Positions 6,896 through 16,841 of a stretch of DNA of 64,000 nt are shown here, in pieces; within the stretch, counting starts at the first letter, position 1; each line of letters starts with the position of its first letter. Source of the DNA: GCA-2686295 sp964402995. Its GTDB lineage: Archaea > Nanobdellota > Nanobdellia > Woesearchaeales > GCA-2686295. The stretch is taken from assembly GCA_964402995.1 (NCBI GenBank), contig CAYOEA010000010.1:9260-73259 (forward strand), written 5' to 3'. The position numbers and the translations under genes were made by a program. The notes under the pieces were generated by a model. That model ran no database searches and had not been told where the DNA came from. It saw only the letters and a program-made list of their open reading frames with translations.

Positions 6896-9800
6896 ATGGT
6901 AAAAAAAAATAGACTGCTTAGTGATAAGCGAAATCAAATTATTAGTGTTGTTCTAACGCTGTTGGTACTATCGATATATTTATTTCCTAGTTTCGCAACA
7001 GCAATTGACGTTAACATAACTACTGATAAGTCTACTTATACCGAGGCTGACGACTATGTTCTTTTCAATATGAGTGTTGATCTTGGCGATGGTGAAGTTG
7101 TGCCAGTTCAAAATTTAACTCTATATATTAACGACTCAATATTTTGTACTTTTTTACCTGATGGAACTTTTATTGAAGGTTGCGAAGGCTTAGAAATTAA
7201 TTATTTTAATGTAACTGAATCTGTTTATACTGAAACTCTATATGGTTATGGTGCGGATGAAACTGGAGTTTACTCAAATACTAATTTTGGTTATGGTTAC
7301 GGAACTTCATGGGATGTAGACCGAACTGGTTATGAAGGCGAAATGATGTACATTTTCACATGGAATATCACAAATATAACTAACGGCAATTACTTTGCTG
7401 GTTTAGAAGTTTATGCAGAAGAAAACGGTAATGTTTTCATTTATGATTCTCAAATTGAATTAAATTTTGATATTGATAGAACATCACAAGGTAATCAAGC
7501 TCCTGAGCTTGTTAATATACAAAATCAAGATGCAACTGAAGATATCTTATTTACTTATACAGTAACTGCAAGTGATGCAGATAACGATGTTTTAGAATAT
7601 GCTCTTGGTACTGTTCCAAGTGGAATGACAATCGATAATACTACAGGTTTACTAGAATGGACTCCAACTAACGCACAAAGTTTAGCACAAAATGGAATAT
7701 ACAATGTAACTGTTGGAACAAGCGATGGTGAAGACGTTGATCAATTAACTTTCCAAATTACAGTAGCTCCAGTTAATGATGTGCCTACAATTAGCGGTGT
7801 TTCAGATGTTCCAAACGCAATTGAAGATACTCCAATCCAATTAAACGTTTCATCATTCATTAACGATATAGATAATACTAATGAATTATTAATCATAAGT
7901 ACTGACTCAGCTTACACAACTATTAATGGACAAAACATCACTTTCAATTATCCTAACGGAATTACAAGTGAAACAGTATCCATAACAGTTAGCGACGGTG
8001 AATTAACAGCATCAGACTCAATTGTTGTAACTATTGCGCCAGTTAATGACGCACCAACAACACCAAGTATTGATGTAACACCAGATTCACCAGTTGATAC
8101 TGATGACTTAGTATGTACAATCACAACTGCAAGTACAGATGTTGATAATGCTACTACATACTATAACTATACATGGTACAAAAACAATGTTCAAAATATC
8201 AGCGTAAAAACTACTTCAATCTCAAATACATTAGCAAGTGCAAACACAGTTAATTCAGAAGATTGGAAATGTGAAGTTTTTGCAACTGATAATTTACTAA
8301 CAAGTGGAACAGTTTCAGACTTAGTACAAATTGATCACACAGCACCAACAGACTTAGATGTTGTTGATGTAACGCCAAACGTTGCTTACACAACAGACTT
8401 GTTAACTTGTAATGTGAACGGATCAAATACAGGCGGAACTTATGTTTATGAATGGACTGTAAATGGAGTATTAACATCCTTTACAACTTCAACCATTTCA
8501 GCAATTAATACAAGTAAAGGACAAACATGGTCTTGTACTGCTAAAGCTGACGACGGAATTGCATACTCAGCAGCAAAATCAGATGATGTATTTATTCAAA
8601 ACACAAAACCTTCAAATGATGGTTATTTACCAAGAGCAGAAACAGCAACAACTGCTGAAGGAACAGATCAAGCATTTAGCGTAACTATGTCTGATGCAGA
8701 TATGGATAGTTTATCATATACTTGGTATAAAGACTCAGAAATTGTTTCAACAACAAGTTCATACAACTTTGTTTCAACTTATACAAGCGCTGGCGATTAT
8801 GAAATTACAGCAATAGTATCAGATGGAGAAATAAGCGTGGAAGAAAACTGGTACTTAAGTGTAACGGATACAAACAGAAATCCAACTATGACTGCAATTG
8901 GAACTGAGACTTGCACTGAAAGACAAACTTGTACTATACAAGTTAATGGAAACGACTTAGACTCAGATAATACAATTACATACTACGATAACTCAACATT
9001 ATTCACAATAGACTCTGATACAGGATTAATCAGCTTTACATCACCTGATACACAAACAGTTGATACTGATTATTCAGTTAGAATAACTGTAGTTGATGAT
9101 AAAGGTGGATACGCAACACAAATATTCACTTTAACAGTTGAAAATGATAATAGAAATCCAGTATTAAATCCAATCGGATCATTAACAGTACTTGAAAATC
9201 AAACATACACTAAAACAGTTACATCAAGCGATCCAGACTCAGACAGTCCATTATACACTGATAATACTAGTTTATTCACAATTGGATTATCAACAGGAGT
9301 AATTAACTTTACACCAGGACAAGCAGAAGTTGGAACACATAACGTAAGAATAACTGTTTCAGATGGATTAGGCGGATCAGATTACGAAGATATTGTAGTA
9401 GTTGTAACAAATGTAAACAACGCACCAACAATTGATTCATTCACTCCAACAGATTTAACACCAAGCATTGCAGAAGCAGCAACTCAAGTCTTTAGTGTAA
9501 CAACATCAGACTTAGATGCAACAACACCAAACGTTAGATGGTTACTTGATGGAGAATTAGTAAGCTTAACAAGTTCATACAGTTTCTCAAAAGGATACTT
9601 AGGCGCTGGAACTTATACTCTAGCTGTTTATGTAGATGATGGAAACGATGAAGTTACAAAAACTTGGACAATCACAGTAACTGATACAAACAGATTACCA
9701 GTATTATCAGCTATTGCAAACCAAGTAGTATCTGAAGATTCATTATTCACTTACACATTAAGTGCAACTGATGCAGACTCAGATAACACATTAGTTTACT

Positions 9801-12094
9801 CAGATAACTCAGATTTATTTGAAACTGGATTATTAACAGGAGAAATTAGCTTTACACCAACTCAAGCAAATGTTGGAACTCATACAGTAATTGTATATGT
9901 AGCAGATGGAACAGGAAGAGTTAGTCAAACATTCACAATTAATGTAACTAACACTAACGACGCTCCAGTCTTAGAAAGAATCGGTGGACTTACAGCAATC
10001 GAAGGTCAAGTATATACAAGAGACTTAGAAGCTACTGATGAAGACTTAGACACATTAACATACTCGGATGATACAGGCTTATTTGATATCAACTCAAGTA
10101 CAGGACTAATTAGTTTTACACCAACTTACTTAGAATCAGGAACTTACCCAGTAAGAATAACTGTAAGTGATGGAAACGGTGGAAGTGACTATGAAGATAT
10201 CACATTAACTGTTCTAGAAACAAACGTTGCTCCAAACATAACTGCAACAAGTCCAGCTGAGAACATAAGCATGAAAGAAGATAATTCAACTACTTTCAAT
10301 GTAACAGCAAGTGATTCAGATGGAACAGAAGTAGGAATTGCATGGTACTTAAACGGAGTATTTGTCGAAGAAGGAAATGATTATCTTTTCGAAGGAGACT
10401 ACTCAGAATTAGGAAGCAATGCAGGAGAATATAATGTAACAGTTGCAGTATCAGATGGTCTTGCAACAGTAACTTATGATTGGAACTTAACAGTTAACAG
10501 AACAAGAGACTCTGATGAAGACTTATTACCTGATTACAGAGATAATTGTGCTTTAATCTACAACCCAGACCAGACTGATTTAGACGGTGCAACACCTGAA
10601 GGATTAGTATGTGAAGGAAACGAAGATGGAGACGACTTATTAGACGAGGAAGACTTTGTATCAGGAACAGCTGATAACGTAGATACAAACATTCCAGAAT
10701 TAGAATTATCAATTAATGATAGTGACGATCTAAACAGAGCAATTAATGAAACTCAACCAGTAGTATTATCATACAAAGAATATGATACAACTACAGGAGA
10801 AGCAACAGAGAAAGAGTTAATTTCATTTAACTTCACATTTACAAATGAAACAAGCTTAGACTTAGGAAACCTATCATTAAAAACACAAGATGATAATGCA
10901 ACAGCAGGAGAAGTAATAATCTCAGGTATTGACCTTTCAAGTCAAAACAAAACAAAAACAGTTTATGTTGACGACTTAGATAGTTCATCAAATGCAATCT
11001 GTATCAAAGATCAAGAAATTGCTTCAATCTCAGAAGTAACAAGTGATTGTACAGGTGCAAATGAAACTTTACTTCAATGTACAAGCTCAGGATCAAGTAA
11101 AACATCTGGAGACAGAGAATATACTTGTACCGACTTAGGAACTACATTAAGAGTAACAGGACTTGTTCATTCAGGACTAGTGGAAGACAGTTGTACTGCT
11201 TCATGGACTTGTGATTCTTGGGGCGATTGTGAATCAGGAGAAAAAGAATGTTCATCATGGACAGACGCTAACTCTTGTGGAACTACTTACTCAGGATCAG
11301 ATATTCAAGTTTGTTCATCAGACTCATCTACTTCAACTTCAACTTATGTTGTACCAACTACTAAACCTATAACAAGTGTTTGGACAATAGTAGAAGCTGG
11401 CGATACAAAAACACTTAATATTGATCAAGAAGCATTAGCAGTTACAAAAACAGAATTCACACTAAATGTTGAAGGAGAAAATGTTAGAATTGCAGTGGAA
11501 TTATTATTAGAACCAAGTCATATTTTATCAGGCAAAGTGTTCCAATATGTTGAAATTGCAGGTGTAAACTTATTCGAAAGTAGCATTGAATCAGCTAATA
11601 TTGAGTTTAGAGTGCGAAAAACATGGTTAACTAGTAATGGATTTGATACAAATGAAGTTGCATTATACAGATATGCAGGCGAATGGGTAGAACTTCCAAC
11701 AAGCATGCTAAGAGAAGAAGCAAACTATGTGTATTATGTCGCTGAAACTCCAGGATTTAGTGAATTTGCAATAGCGTCAAAAGGAGAAAAAACAGTTGAG
11801 ACTCCAGTAGAAGATACAACTCCTACTGATGAAACAACAGATGATGTTGATAATACTCCAACAGACGTTGATACAGGCGATGTAGCAGCTGATACTGATT
11901 CAGACGATAAAGTACTTGTCGATGATGAAACTGATGATAAAAAGTCCAGTAACGCTTGGATTTGGATTGTCTTAATTGTGTTAGTAATATTATTCCTTTT
12001 ACATAAGAAACATAAAGGGCATAAAGCTACAAAACATAAGAAAACAATGCATCACAGAGTGACTAGCAAATCACATGCACATCATAAAAAATAA
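6896..12094 (+). CDS. giant cell-surface protein with cadherin/Ig-like repeats, thrombospondin-3-like and PGF-pre-PGF domains
   Basis: 1732 residues. A signal peptide with hydrophobic core IISVVLTLLVLSIYLFPSF is followed by about ten beta-sandwich repeats of the cadherin/putative-Ig class, recognisable by recurring 'FTYTVTASDAD-D' and 'FTPT-a-vGTh-V-i-vsDG-GG' blocks. Near residue 1200 a calcium-binding thrombospondin-3-like stretch (DSDEDLLPDYRDNC) appears, then a cysteine-rich W-C-W segment near 1440. Next comes a PGF-pre-PGF domain ending VAETPGFSEFAIASKG (about 1615-1625). An acidic Thr/Asp linker, a membrane helix WIWIVLIVLVILFLL and a Lys/His-rich tail finish the protein. It should be displayed outside the cell and anchored by its C-terminus, acting in adhesion or as a surface layer component. 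Ligand unknown. Confidence 0.8.
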   Translation: MVKKNRLLSDKRNQIISVVLTLLVLSIYLFPSFATAIDVNITTDKSTYTEADDYVLFNMSVDLGDGEVVPVQNLTLYINDSIFCTFLPDGTFIEGCEGLEINYFNVTESVYTETLYGYGADETGVYSNTNFGYGYGTSWDVDRTGYEGEMMYIFTWNITNITNGNYFAGLEVYAEENGNVFIYDSQIELNFDIDRTSQGNQAPELVNIQNQDATEDILFTYTVTASDADNDVLEYALGTVPSGMTIDNTTGLLEWTPTNAQSLAQNGIYNVTVGTSDGEDVDQLTFQITVAPVNDVPTISGVSDVPNAIEDTPIQLNVSSFINDIDNTNELLIISTDSAYTTINGQNITFNYPNGITSETVSITVSDGELTASDSIVVTIAPVNDAPTTPSIDVTPDSPVDTDDLVCTITTASTDVDNATTYYNYTWYKNNVQNISVKTTSISNTLASANTVNSEDWKCEVFATDNLLTSGTVSDLVQIDHTAPTDLDVVDVTPNVAYTTDLLTCNVNGSNTGGTYVYEWTVNGVLTSFTTSTISAINTSKGQTWSCTAKADDGIAYSAAKSDDVFIQNTKPSNDGYLPRAETATTAEGTDQAFSVTMSDADMDSLSYTWYKDSEIVSTTSSYNFVSTYTSAGDYEITAIVSDGEISVEENWYLSVTDTNRNPTMTAIGTETCTERQTCTIQVNGNDLDSDNTITYYDNSTLFTIDSDTGLISFTSPDTQTVDTDYSVRITVVDDKGGYATQIFTLTVENDNRNPVLNPIGSLTVLENQTYTKTVTSSDPDSDSPLYTDNTSLFTIGLSTGVINFTPGQAEVGTHNVRITVSDGLGGSDYEDIVVVVTNVNNAPTIDSFTPTDLTPSIAEAATQVFSVTTSDLDATTPNVRWLLDGELVSLTSSYSFSKGYLGAGTYTLAVYVDDGNDEVTKTWTITVTDTNRLPVLSAIANQVVSEDSLFTYTLSATDADSDNTLVYSDNSDLFETGLLTGEISFTPTQANVGTHTVIVYVADGTGRVSQTFTINVTNTNDAPVLERIGGLTAIEGQVYTRDLEATDEDLDTLTYSDDTGLFDINSSTGLISFTPTYLESGTYPVRITVSDGNGGSDYEDITLTVLETNVAPNITATSPAENISMKEDNSTTFNVTASDSDGTEVGIAWYLNGVFVEEGNDYLFEGDYSELGSNAGEYNVTVAVSDGLATVTYDWNLTVNRTRDSDEDLLPDYRDNCALIYNPDQTDLDGATPEGLVCEGNEDGDDLLDEEDFVSGTADNVDTNIPELELSINDSDDLNRAINETQPVVLSYKEYDTTTGEATEKELISFNFTFTNETSLDLGNLSLKTQDDNATAGEVIISGIDLSSQNKTKTVYVDDLDSSSNAICIKDQEIASISEVTSDCTGANETLLQCTSSGSSKTSGDREYTCTDLGTTLRVTGLVHSGLVEDSCTASWTCDSWGDCESGEKECSSWTDANSCGTTYSGSDIQVCSSDSSTSTSTYVVPTTKPITSVWTIVEAGDTKTLNIDQEALAVTKTEFTLNVEGENVRIAVELLLEPSHILSGKVFQYVEIAGVNLFESSIESANIEFRVRKTWLTSNGFDTNEVALYRYAGEWVELPTSMLREEANYVYYVAETPGFSEFAIASKGEKTVETPVEDTTPTDETTDDVDNTPTDVDTGDVAADTDSDDKVLVDDETDDKKSSNAWIWIVLIVLVILFLLHKKHKGHKATKHKKTMHHRVTSKSHAHHKK

Positions 12095-12186
12095 TTCTTT
12101 TTTTTTATCTTTTTTTTGTTTATTTACCTTAAATTAAGCACAATTACTTATTCTTATTACTTTGAATCAAATTGAAGTCTTCGCTG

Positions 12187-12200
12187 TTTATATATATAAC
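12187..12200 (+). promoter_or_regulatory. TATA box of the repeat-containing secreted protein gene
   Basis: TTTATATATATAAC lies downstream of an in-frame upstream start at 12172, ruling that start out. The ATG at 12262 then has a leader of about 35 bases with a GAGAGGA ribosome-binding site near 12244-12250. Confidence 0.55.
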
Positions 12201-12261
12201 AATAACTATACTAGTTTTAACAAACTCAAAATCTCGACGAGAAGAGAGGAATAATCCAAAA

Positions 12262-14109
12262 ATGACTAAATTTACTAAAACAATCACAATCACCTTGCTA
12301 ATCATGATGATGTTAACATCAAGTGTGACTGCAATGGTGAGTGCAAATAATCCAGAAGAAGGATCAACACCAGTAGTTCAAGTAGTATATGAGAATCAAC
12401 CGTTTTATACTAGCGAAGGACAATTCTTTGGTTTCAATAGACATATATTCGAAAATTTAGGATATATAGTTTATGCTTGTGAAGAAGGCCAAGATTGTAT
12501 GGGAATGCCAGGTATCGTATTAAAAGATGAAACTGGACGAACATATGATGTATATCTTGGTGGAGAAGCATTATTTGATAACTACAAAATAACTTATACA
12601 ATTTCAGATGATAATAGAGAAGTATTATTAATTCAAAGACAATCAAATCAAATTGTTCAAATTGTAAACTTAGATGAAAAATTTACTACATCAGAAGGCG
12701 AATTTTTTGCATTTAACGATTATGTATTTGAACACAAAGGATACATTGTATCAACTTGTGCTGCTTCTGCAGGTCAGGAAGAAATTAGTGTATGTGGATC
12801 AGTATCAACTATTGCTTTAGAAGATAAATTTGGTAATGAGTATTTTATTGAAGTAGATACAACTGTTTTATTTGATGATTATCAAATAACTTATAGTATT
12901 TCTACACAACAAGGTTATGATGTTTTATTAATCCAGAAGCAATCAAGTCAGGAAGTTCAAATTGTAAACTTAGATGAAGAATTTGAAACTTATGAAGGAC
13001 ATGTTTTTAATTTTAAAGGACATGTATTTGTTAATCAAGGATCAGTAGTTTATACTTGTTTACCAAATCAAGCATGTATGGGAATGCCAGGTATCATATT
13101 AAAAGAAGAAAATGGTAAAACATACAATGTATATCTTGGTGGAGAAACATTATTTGGTGATTATAAGATTAGCTATATACCTACAAATGATAAGGATATT
13201 TTGTTAATTGAAGAACAAAATTCAAATCCAATAGGAAATTTTGATGGAATTGTAGAATTAAATGAAAAATTTGATATGGATGAGAGTGAACGATTCCTTG
13301 TTAAAAATGCAAATTTAGTTTTAGAATTAGAATCATTATCTGTAATATCAGTGAATGATAATTCAGAAGAAGATCCTGCAATTATTGAAAATACAGCAAA
13401 AGTTTTGAAAGTTAGTTTAAATAAAGTTGTAGGAATTCAACAATCAATAACTTTAGATGAACAAGGAAAAACATACAACGCTTTTGGATTTAATATTAAG
13501 TTTATTGATGAAAAAGAACATAATGTTTTATTATTGGTAACTAAAGAGAAACCAATGCCAATAAAAGCACCTGTATGTTCAGGAATTGGATCTAGATCTG
13601 AAGGATGGTATATTGACGGAGAACTAATTAAATACGATAAATGTTCTTGTCAAGCTGTTTGTAAAGTTAAAGGAACTGTAGAAGGATTTTATAACTCATG
13701 CTCAGGACAACTAATCATGAAAAGTAGATGTGGAGCAAATAGTGTTGTAAATGGTGGCTCAGCAAATTTAGAACAAACAGGAGAAACAGTTAGTTCATCT
13801 GTATTAGAAAGCGTAGCAAATGTAGTAGATGATGACTATAAAGAATCAATAGTTATTCAAGAAGGAAAATTAGCTATGAGAAATAATGGTGTTTCAAACT
13901 TAATCAACATACAACCGCAACAAGTTGAAGCAAAACTAAAACAAGATTTTGGTTTTACAACAGTAAGCTCGTTAGAATTAACAGTTGAAAATGATGAAGC
14001 TGTATACCGAGTTAATGGTGTAAAAGAAAGAAAGATTTTATGGGTAATTCCATGGAATCAGAAATCTAGTGTTAGTGTAAATGCTGAAACAAGTGTTGTA
14101 AGCAATTAA
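12262..14109 (+). CDS. secreted protein with three internal repeats, function unknown
   Basis: 615 residues from the ATG at 12262. This start is preferred because the only strong TATA box lies between it and the upstream alternative at 12172, and because a Shine-Dalgarno-like GAGAGGA precedes it. An N-terminal signal peptide (LLIMMMLTSSVTAMVSA) is followed by three imperfect repeats of about 95 residues. Each begins 'QIVNLDEKFTTSEGEFFAFN', continues through a paired-Cys turn (two share CMGMPGI-LK) and ends in 'YKITY-...-LLIQ-QS'. A fourth, weaker unit is near residue 330. A CSCQAVCK-x-CSG cysteine cluster follows near 470. No membrane anchor is visible. I recognise no family; beta-rich extracellular role inferred. 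Confidence 0.7.
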   Translation: MTKFTKTITITLLIMMMLTSSVTAMVSANNPEEGSTPVVQVVYENQPFYTSEGQFFGFNRHIFENLGYIVYACEEGQDCMGMPGIVLKDETGRTYDVYLGGEALFDNYKITYTISDDNREVLLIQRQSNQIVQIVNLDEKFTTSEGEFFAFNDYVFEHKGYIVSTCAASAGQEEISVCGSVSTIALEDKFGNEYFIEVDTTVLFDDYQITYSISTQQGYDVLLIQKQSSQEVQIVNLDEEFETYEGHVFNFKGHVFVNQGSVVYTCLPNQACMGMPGIILKEENGKTYNVYLGGETLFGDYKISYIPTNDKDILLIEEQNSNPIGNFDGIVELNEKFDMDESERFLVKNANLVLELESLSVISVNDNSEEDPAIIENTAKVLKVSLNKVVGIQQSITLDEQGKTYNAFGFNIKFIDEKEHNVLLLVTKEKPMPIKAPVCSGIGSRSEGWYIDGELIKYDKCSCQAVCKVKGTVEGFYNSCSGQLIMKSRCGANSVVNGGSANLEQTGETVSSSVLESVANVVDDDYKESIVIQEGKLAMRNNGVSNLINIQPQQVEAKLKQDFGFTTVSSLELTVENDEAVYRVNGVKERKILWVIPWNQKSSVSVNAETSVVSN

Positions 14110-14186
14110 TAATTTATTTTCATTTTTTTTTACCCAACCCAAAAAAAACACCCGAATTTTTTTATACCCAAAAAAATAATAATTTA

Positions 14187-14224
14187 GCTTCAGAGCTATC
14201 CTAAGGTTCTGAGCCTTTTTTTTC
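14187..14224 (+). terminator. hairpin plus T-tract terminator
   Basis: GCT-CAGA (14187-14194, one bulged T) pairs with TCTGAGC (14208-14214), followed by C and a run of nine T's. It lies about 80 bases after the stop at 14109 and before the next plus-strand gene. The poly-T tract alone would suffice for an archaeal polymerase. Confidence 0.55.
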
Positions 14225-14283
14225 TTTTTTTACCCTCTTTTCTTAGAAATATTTAAAAACACTGATTCTAAAAAATAAGTGGG

Positions 14284-16806
14284 ATGAGGATTGGTATATA
14301 CATTTTAATCTTGTTAGTAGTAGTTATACCTGCAAGCGCTATATCAACATCTGTAAATTCTATAAGTAATTTTAGTCATATATACGAGCTTTCAAGTGCA
14401 GAAGTAATACTTTCATTTCTAAACGATAATCAATCTGATGATACATTAAATTCAATTTTCATGAATATATCACCTTATACTATAATTAATGCAAGTAGTG
14501 CTTGGAATTATTCAGGTACAAGTGCTTATTGGAATGGATCATTAATTAATGGTTCAAGTATAAACGCGAGTTTTACTCTTCAAGCACCAGAAGTAGTATC
14601 TGATTCTAAAGTAAGTTATAATTTTGATTTTACAGGGAGTAATAGCACTGAAACTTATTCTAAACAGGCACCAAGCATAAGTAATGATTTAATTGATCCA
14701 AGGTTCACTTTAGGTGATTTAGATGAGATTATAATTTTAGGTTCAAACTTTAATGTAAATGGAACTTATTCAGACCTTCAATCAGGTTATGGTCAAGTAA
14801 AAGTTCATTATGCTTATTATTCAGATACTCGAGGCTCAACAAGCACTGATTTAGTTAATATGTCTTGCATAGATGATGAATGTACTGCTGTAATTAACAC
14901 TGTTTCAAATTCAAGTAAACCGTACTTAGGCTATTATTTTGAATTATTTGATGAAGCAGGAAATATTAATCCTGGTAGATCTCCAAGTCCATTAGATTAT
15001 TGGCTTTATTTAGATTATTCAAATCCACAAATAAATATTAGTGGATTTACAAATAATTCTTATGCAAATAATAATGTGAGTTTAGAATATGAATTAATAG
15101 ATGATTCTCTAACAAGTATAGTTTCAACACAAGTAAGTTGTCGGTTTTTTGTAGATCAAACAAGTCAAATACAATTCTCGCATAATACAAATGGAAATTA
15201 TAGTCTTAATTATACACACATTCTGGCAGATGGAGTTCATAATTTTTATTTGAATTGCACAGATGAGTCGGGACAATCAACAAATTCAGAAGTTTATCAA
15301 TTCAAAGTTGATAATACTTTGCCACAAATAAATGTAAGTTCAAATTCAATAATTGGTTTAAATGAGAACTTCACATTCAATGTTGAAGATGAGACTAGCG
15401 ATATTGATGCAGTTTTATTAAGTGTGAATGGTGGGAGTTATAATTCTTATTCAGTATATCAAGTAAATTCAAGTAATTTAGTTTTAGGAATAAATAATAT
15501 TTCAATAAATGCAAATGACACTGCAGGAAACAGGTTATATCTTAATACTAGTGTAATCTTAGATAGTGAATCTCCAATCATAATAATTCTAAACTCTAAT
15601 AATTCAGTATCAAGAAATTTAAGTATACATATTAGTGATAATTATTCTGTAACTGTAGAATGCTTATTTGAATCAATAAATTATGTTGAGAACTTCAGTT
15701 CAAATACAAATGAAACTCATACTTTAGAATTAGAAGAAGAAATATATGAATATAATATAAGCTGTACTGATGAATATGCAAATGAAGCTATTTTGAATAA
15801 TTATCAAATCACAATTGACTTAAATTTGCCAATAATTACAATCCTAAATCCTAATAATAATTCTAATATTAATACGTCTATTGATTATCAAGTAGATGAT
15901 ATATCCGTACAAAATTGTTCTTTGTTCTTAGACCAGGTTCTAATCGCAACAAATAATGCGACAAACTTTACTAATATAAACTTGTCTTTGAATAGTTCTA
16001 ATGATTATAGGAATCTAAGTATTCAATGTGAAGACGCATTAGGACAAATAAATTCGAGCGAACTTTATAGGGTCTATTATGATAAACTTGCGCCTAAAGT
16101 TTCAAATCTTAGTCATACTCAGATGACTTATAATAAATTTAAGATTCGATGGGATTTAGATGAGAATTCAACTAATCAAATACTATATTGGAGGAATACT
16201 AATCGGATTGAAATTGCTTATGTTAATTCAGGTTTAAATCCAGAATATACTTTATCAAGACTAAAAGCTTCAAAGACTTATTATTATGTGGTAACTAGTT
16301 GTGATCAATTTAACCAATGTAATGAATCTGATATGAAGAGTTTCAAAACTGGTAGAAGAAGCTCTTCTAAAAACACTTATTTTAGTTATCAAGAAGTAGC
16401 TATTCCATGTGTTGAAGATTGGTCTTGCGAGGAATGGAGTACTTGTAATGATGGATATGAAACAAGAGATTGTACTCAAATATCTGACTGTTCAACTGAT
16501 GAATTAAAACCAATTGAAACTATTGAATGCATAGTTGAGATTCAAACAAATAAAAATCAAGATATAGATGAATCAGACTTAATTGATGAAACAGATTCGG
16601 ATTCAAATGATAAAGATAAAAAAGAAAAAGATGATGAAGATGAATTATCTGAAAAAGAAATTGAGGATAATAATCTTATCACAGGTTGGGTTACTGGTGA
16701 TGGGAATTCTGATTTAACTTCGCCACTAATATTATTTAGTATTCTAGGAGTTGCAATATTAGGCGGACTATTATATTTTAGAATTAGAACTAAAGTAAAT
16801 AAATAA
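14284..16806 (+). CDS. membrane-anchored surface protein with Ig/FnIII-like domains
   Basis: 840 residues: a signal peptide (IYILILLVVVIPASA), several Asn/Ser-rich beta-sandwich domains with recurrent 'NNT-P-INVSS' boundaries, and a fibronectin-III-like domain near 600-690. The last is recognisable by LKASKTYYYVVTSCDQFNQC. A thrombospondin-type W-C-W cluster follows (DWSCEEWSTCNDGYETRDC, about 706-724). Then come an Asp/Glu/Lys linker and a C-terminal helix (LILFSILGVAILGGLLYF) with a short basic tail. Dozens of N-x-S/T sites suggest N-glycosylation. It is the third large exported protein in a row, each apparently with its own promoter. Likely an adhesin or envelope component; ligand unknown. 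Confidence 0.75.
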   Translation: MRIGIYILILLVVVIPASAISTSVNSISNFSHIYELSSAEVILSFLNDNQSDDTLNSIFMNISPYTIINASSAWNYSGTSAYWNGSLINGSSINASFTLQAPEVVSDSKVSYNFDFTGSNSTETYSKQAPSISNDLIDPRFTLGDLDEIIILGSNFNVNGTYSDLQSGYGQVKVHYAYYSDTRGSTSTDLVNMSCIDDECTAVINTVSNSSKPYLGYYFELFDEAGNINPGRSPSPLDYWLYLDYSNPQINISGFTNNSYANNNVSLEYELIDDSLTSIVSTQVSCRFFVDQTSQIQFSHNTNGNYSLNYTHILADGVHNFYLNCTDESGQSTNSEVYQFKVDNTLPQINVSSNSIIGLNENFTFNVEDETSDIDAVLLSVNGGSYNSYSVYQVNSSNLVLGINNISINANDTAGNRLYLNTSVILDSESPIIIILNSNNSVSRNLSIHISDNYSVTVECLFESINYVENFSSNTNETHTLELEEEIYEYNISCTDEYANEAILNNYQITIDLNLPIITILNPNNNSNINTSIDYQVDDISVQNCSLFLDQVLIATNNATNFTNINLSLNSSNDYRNLSIQCEDALGQINSSELYRVYYDKLAPKVSNLSHTQMTYNKFKIRWDLDENSTNQILYWRNTNRIEIAYVNSGLNPEYTLSRLKASKTYYYVVTSCDQFNQCNESDMKSFKTGRRSSSKNTYFSYQEVAIPCVEDWSCEEWSTCNDGYETRDCTQISDCSTDELKPIETIECIVEIQTNKNQDIDESDLIDETDSDSNDKDKKEKDDEDELSEKEIEDNNLITGWVTGDGNSDLTSPLILFSILGVAILGGLLYFRIRTKVNK

Positions 16807-16841
16807 TAAGTTAATTCTACAAGTGTTAATTTTATTTTTAA

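Noticed and set aside
12172..12261. Upstream start for the three-repeat secreted protein
   Set aside because: The strong TATA box at 12187-12200 lies downstream of it; the ATG at 12262 has a ribosome-binding site and starts a normal signal peptide.
14110..14186. A-rich tract with CCCAAAAAA repeats as a regulatory element
   Set aside because: Simple homopolymer-like sequence between genes; nothing beyond low complexity and a terminator is supported.
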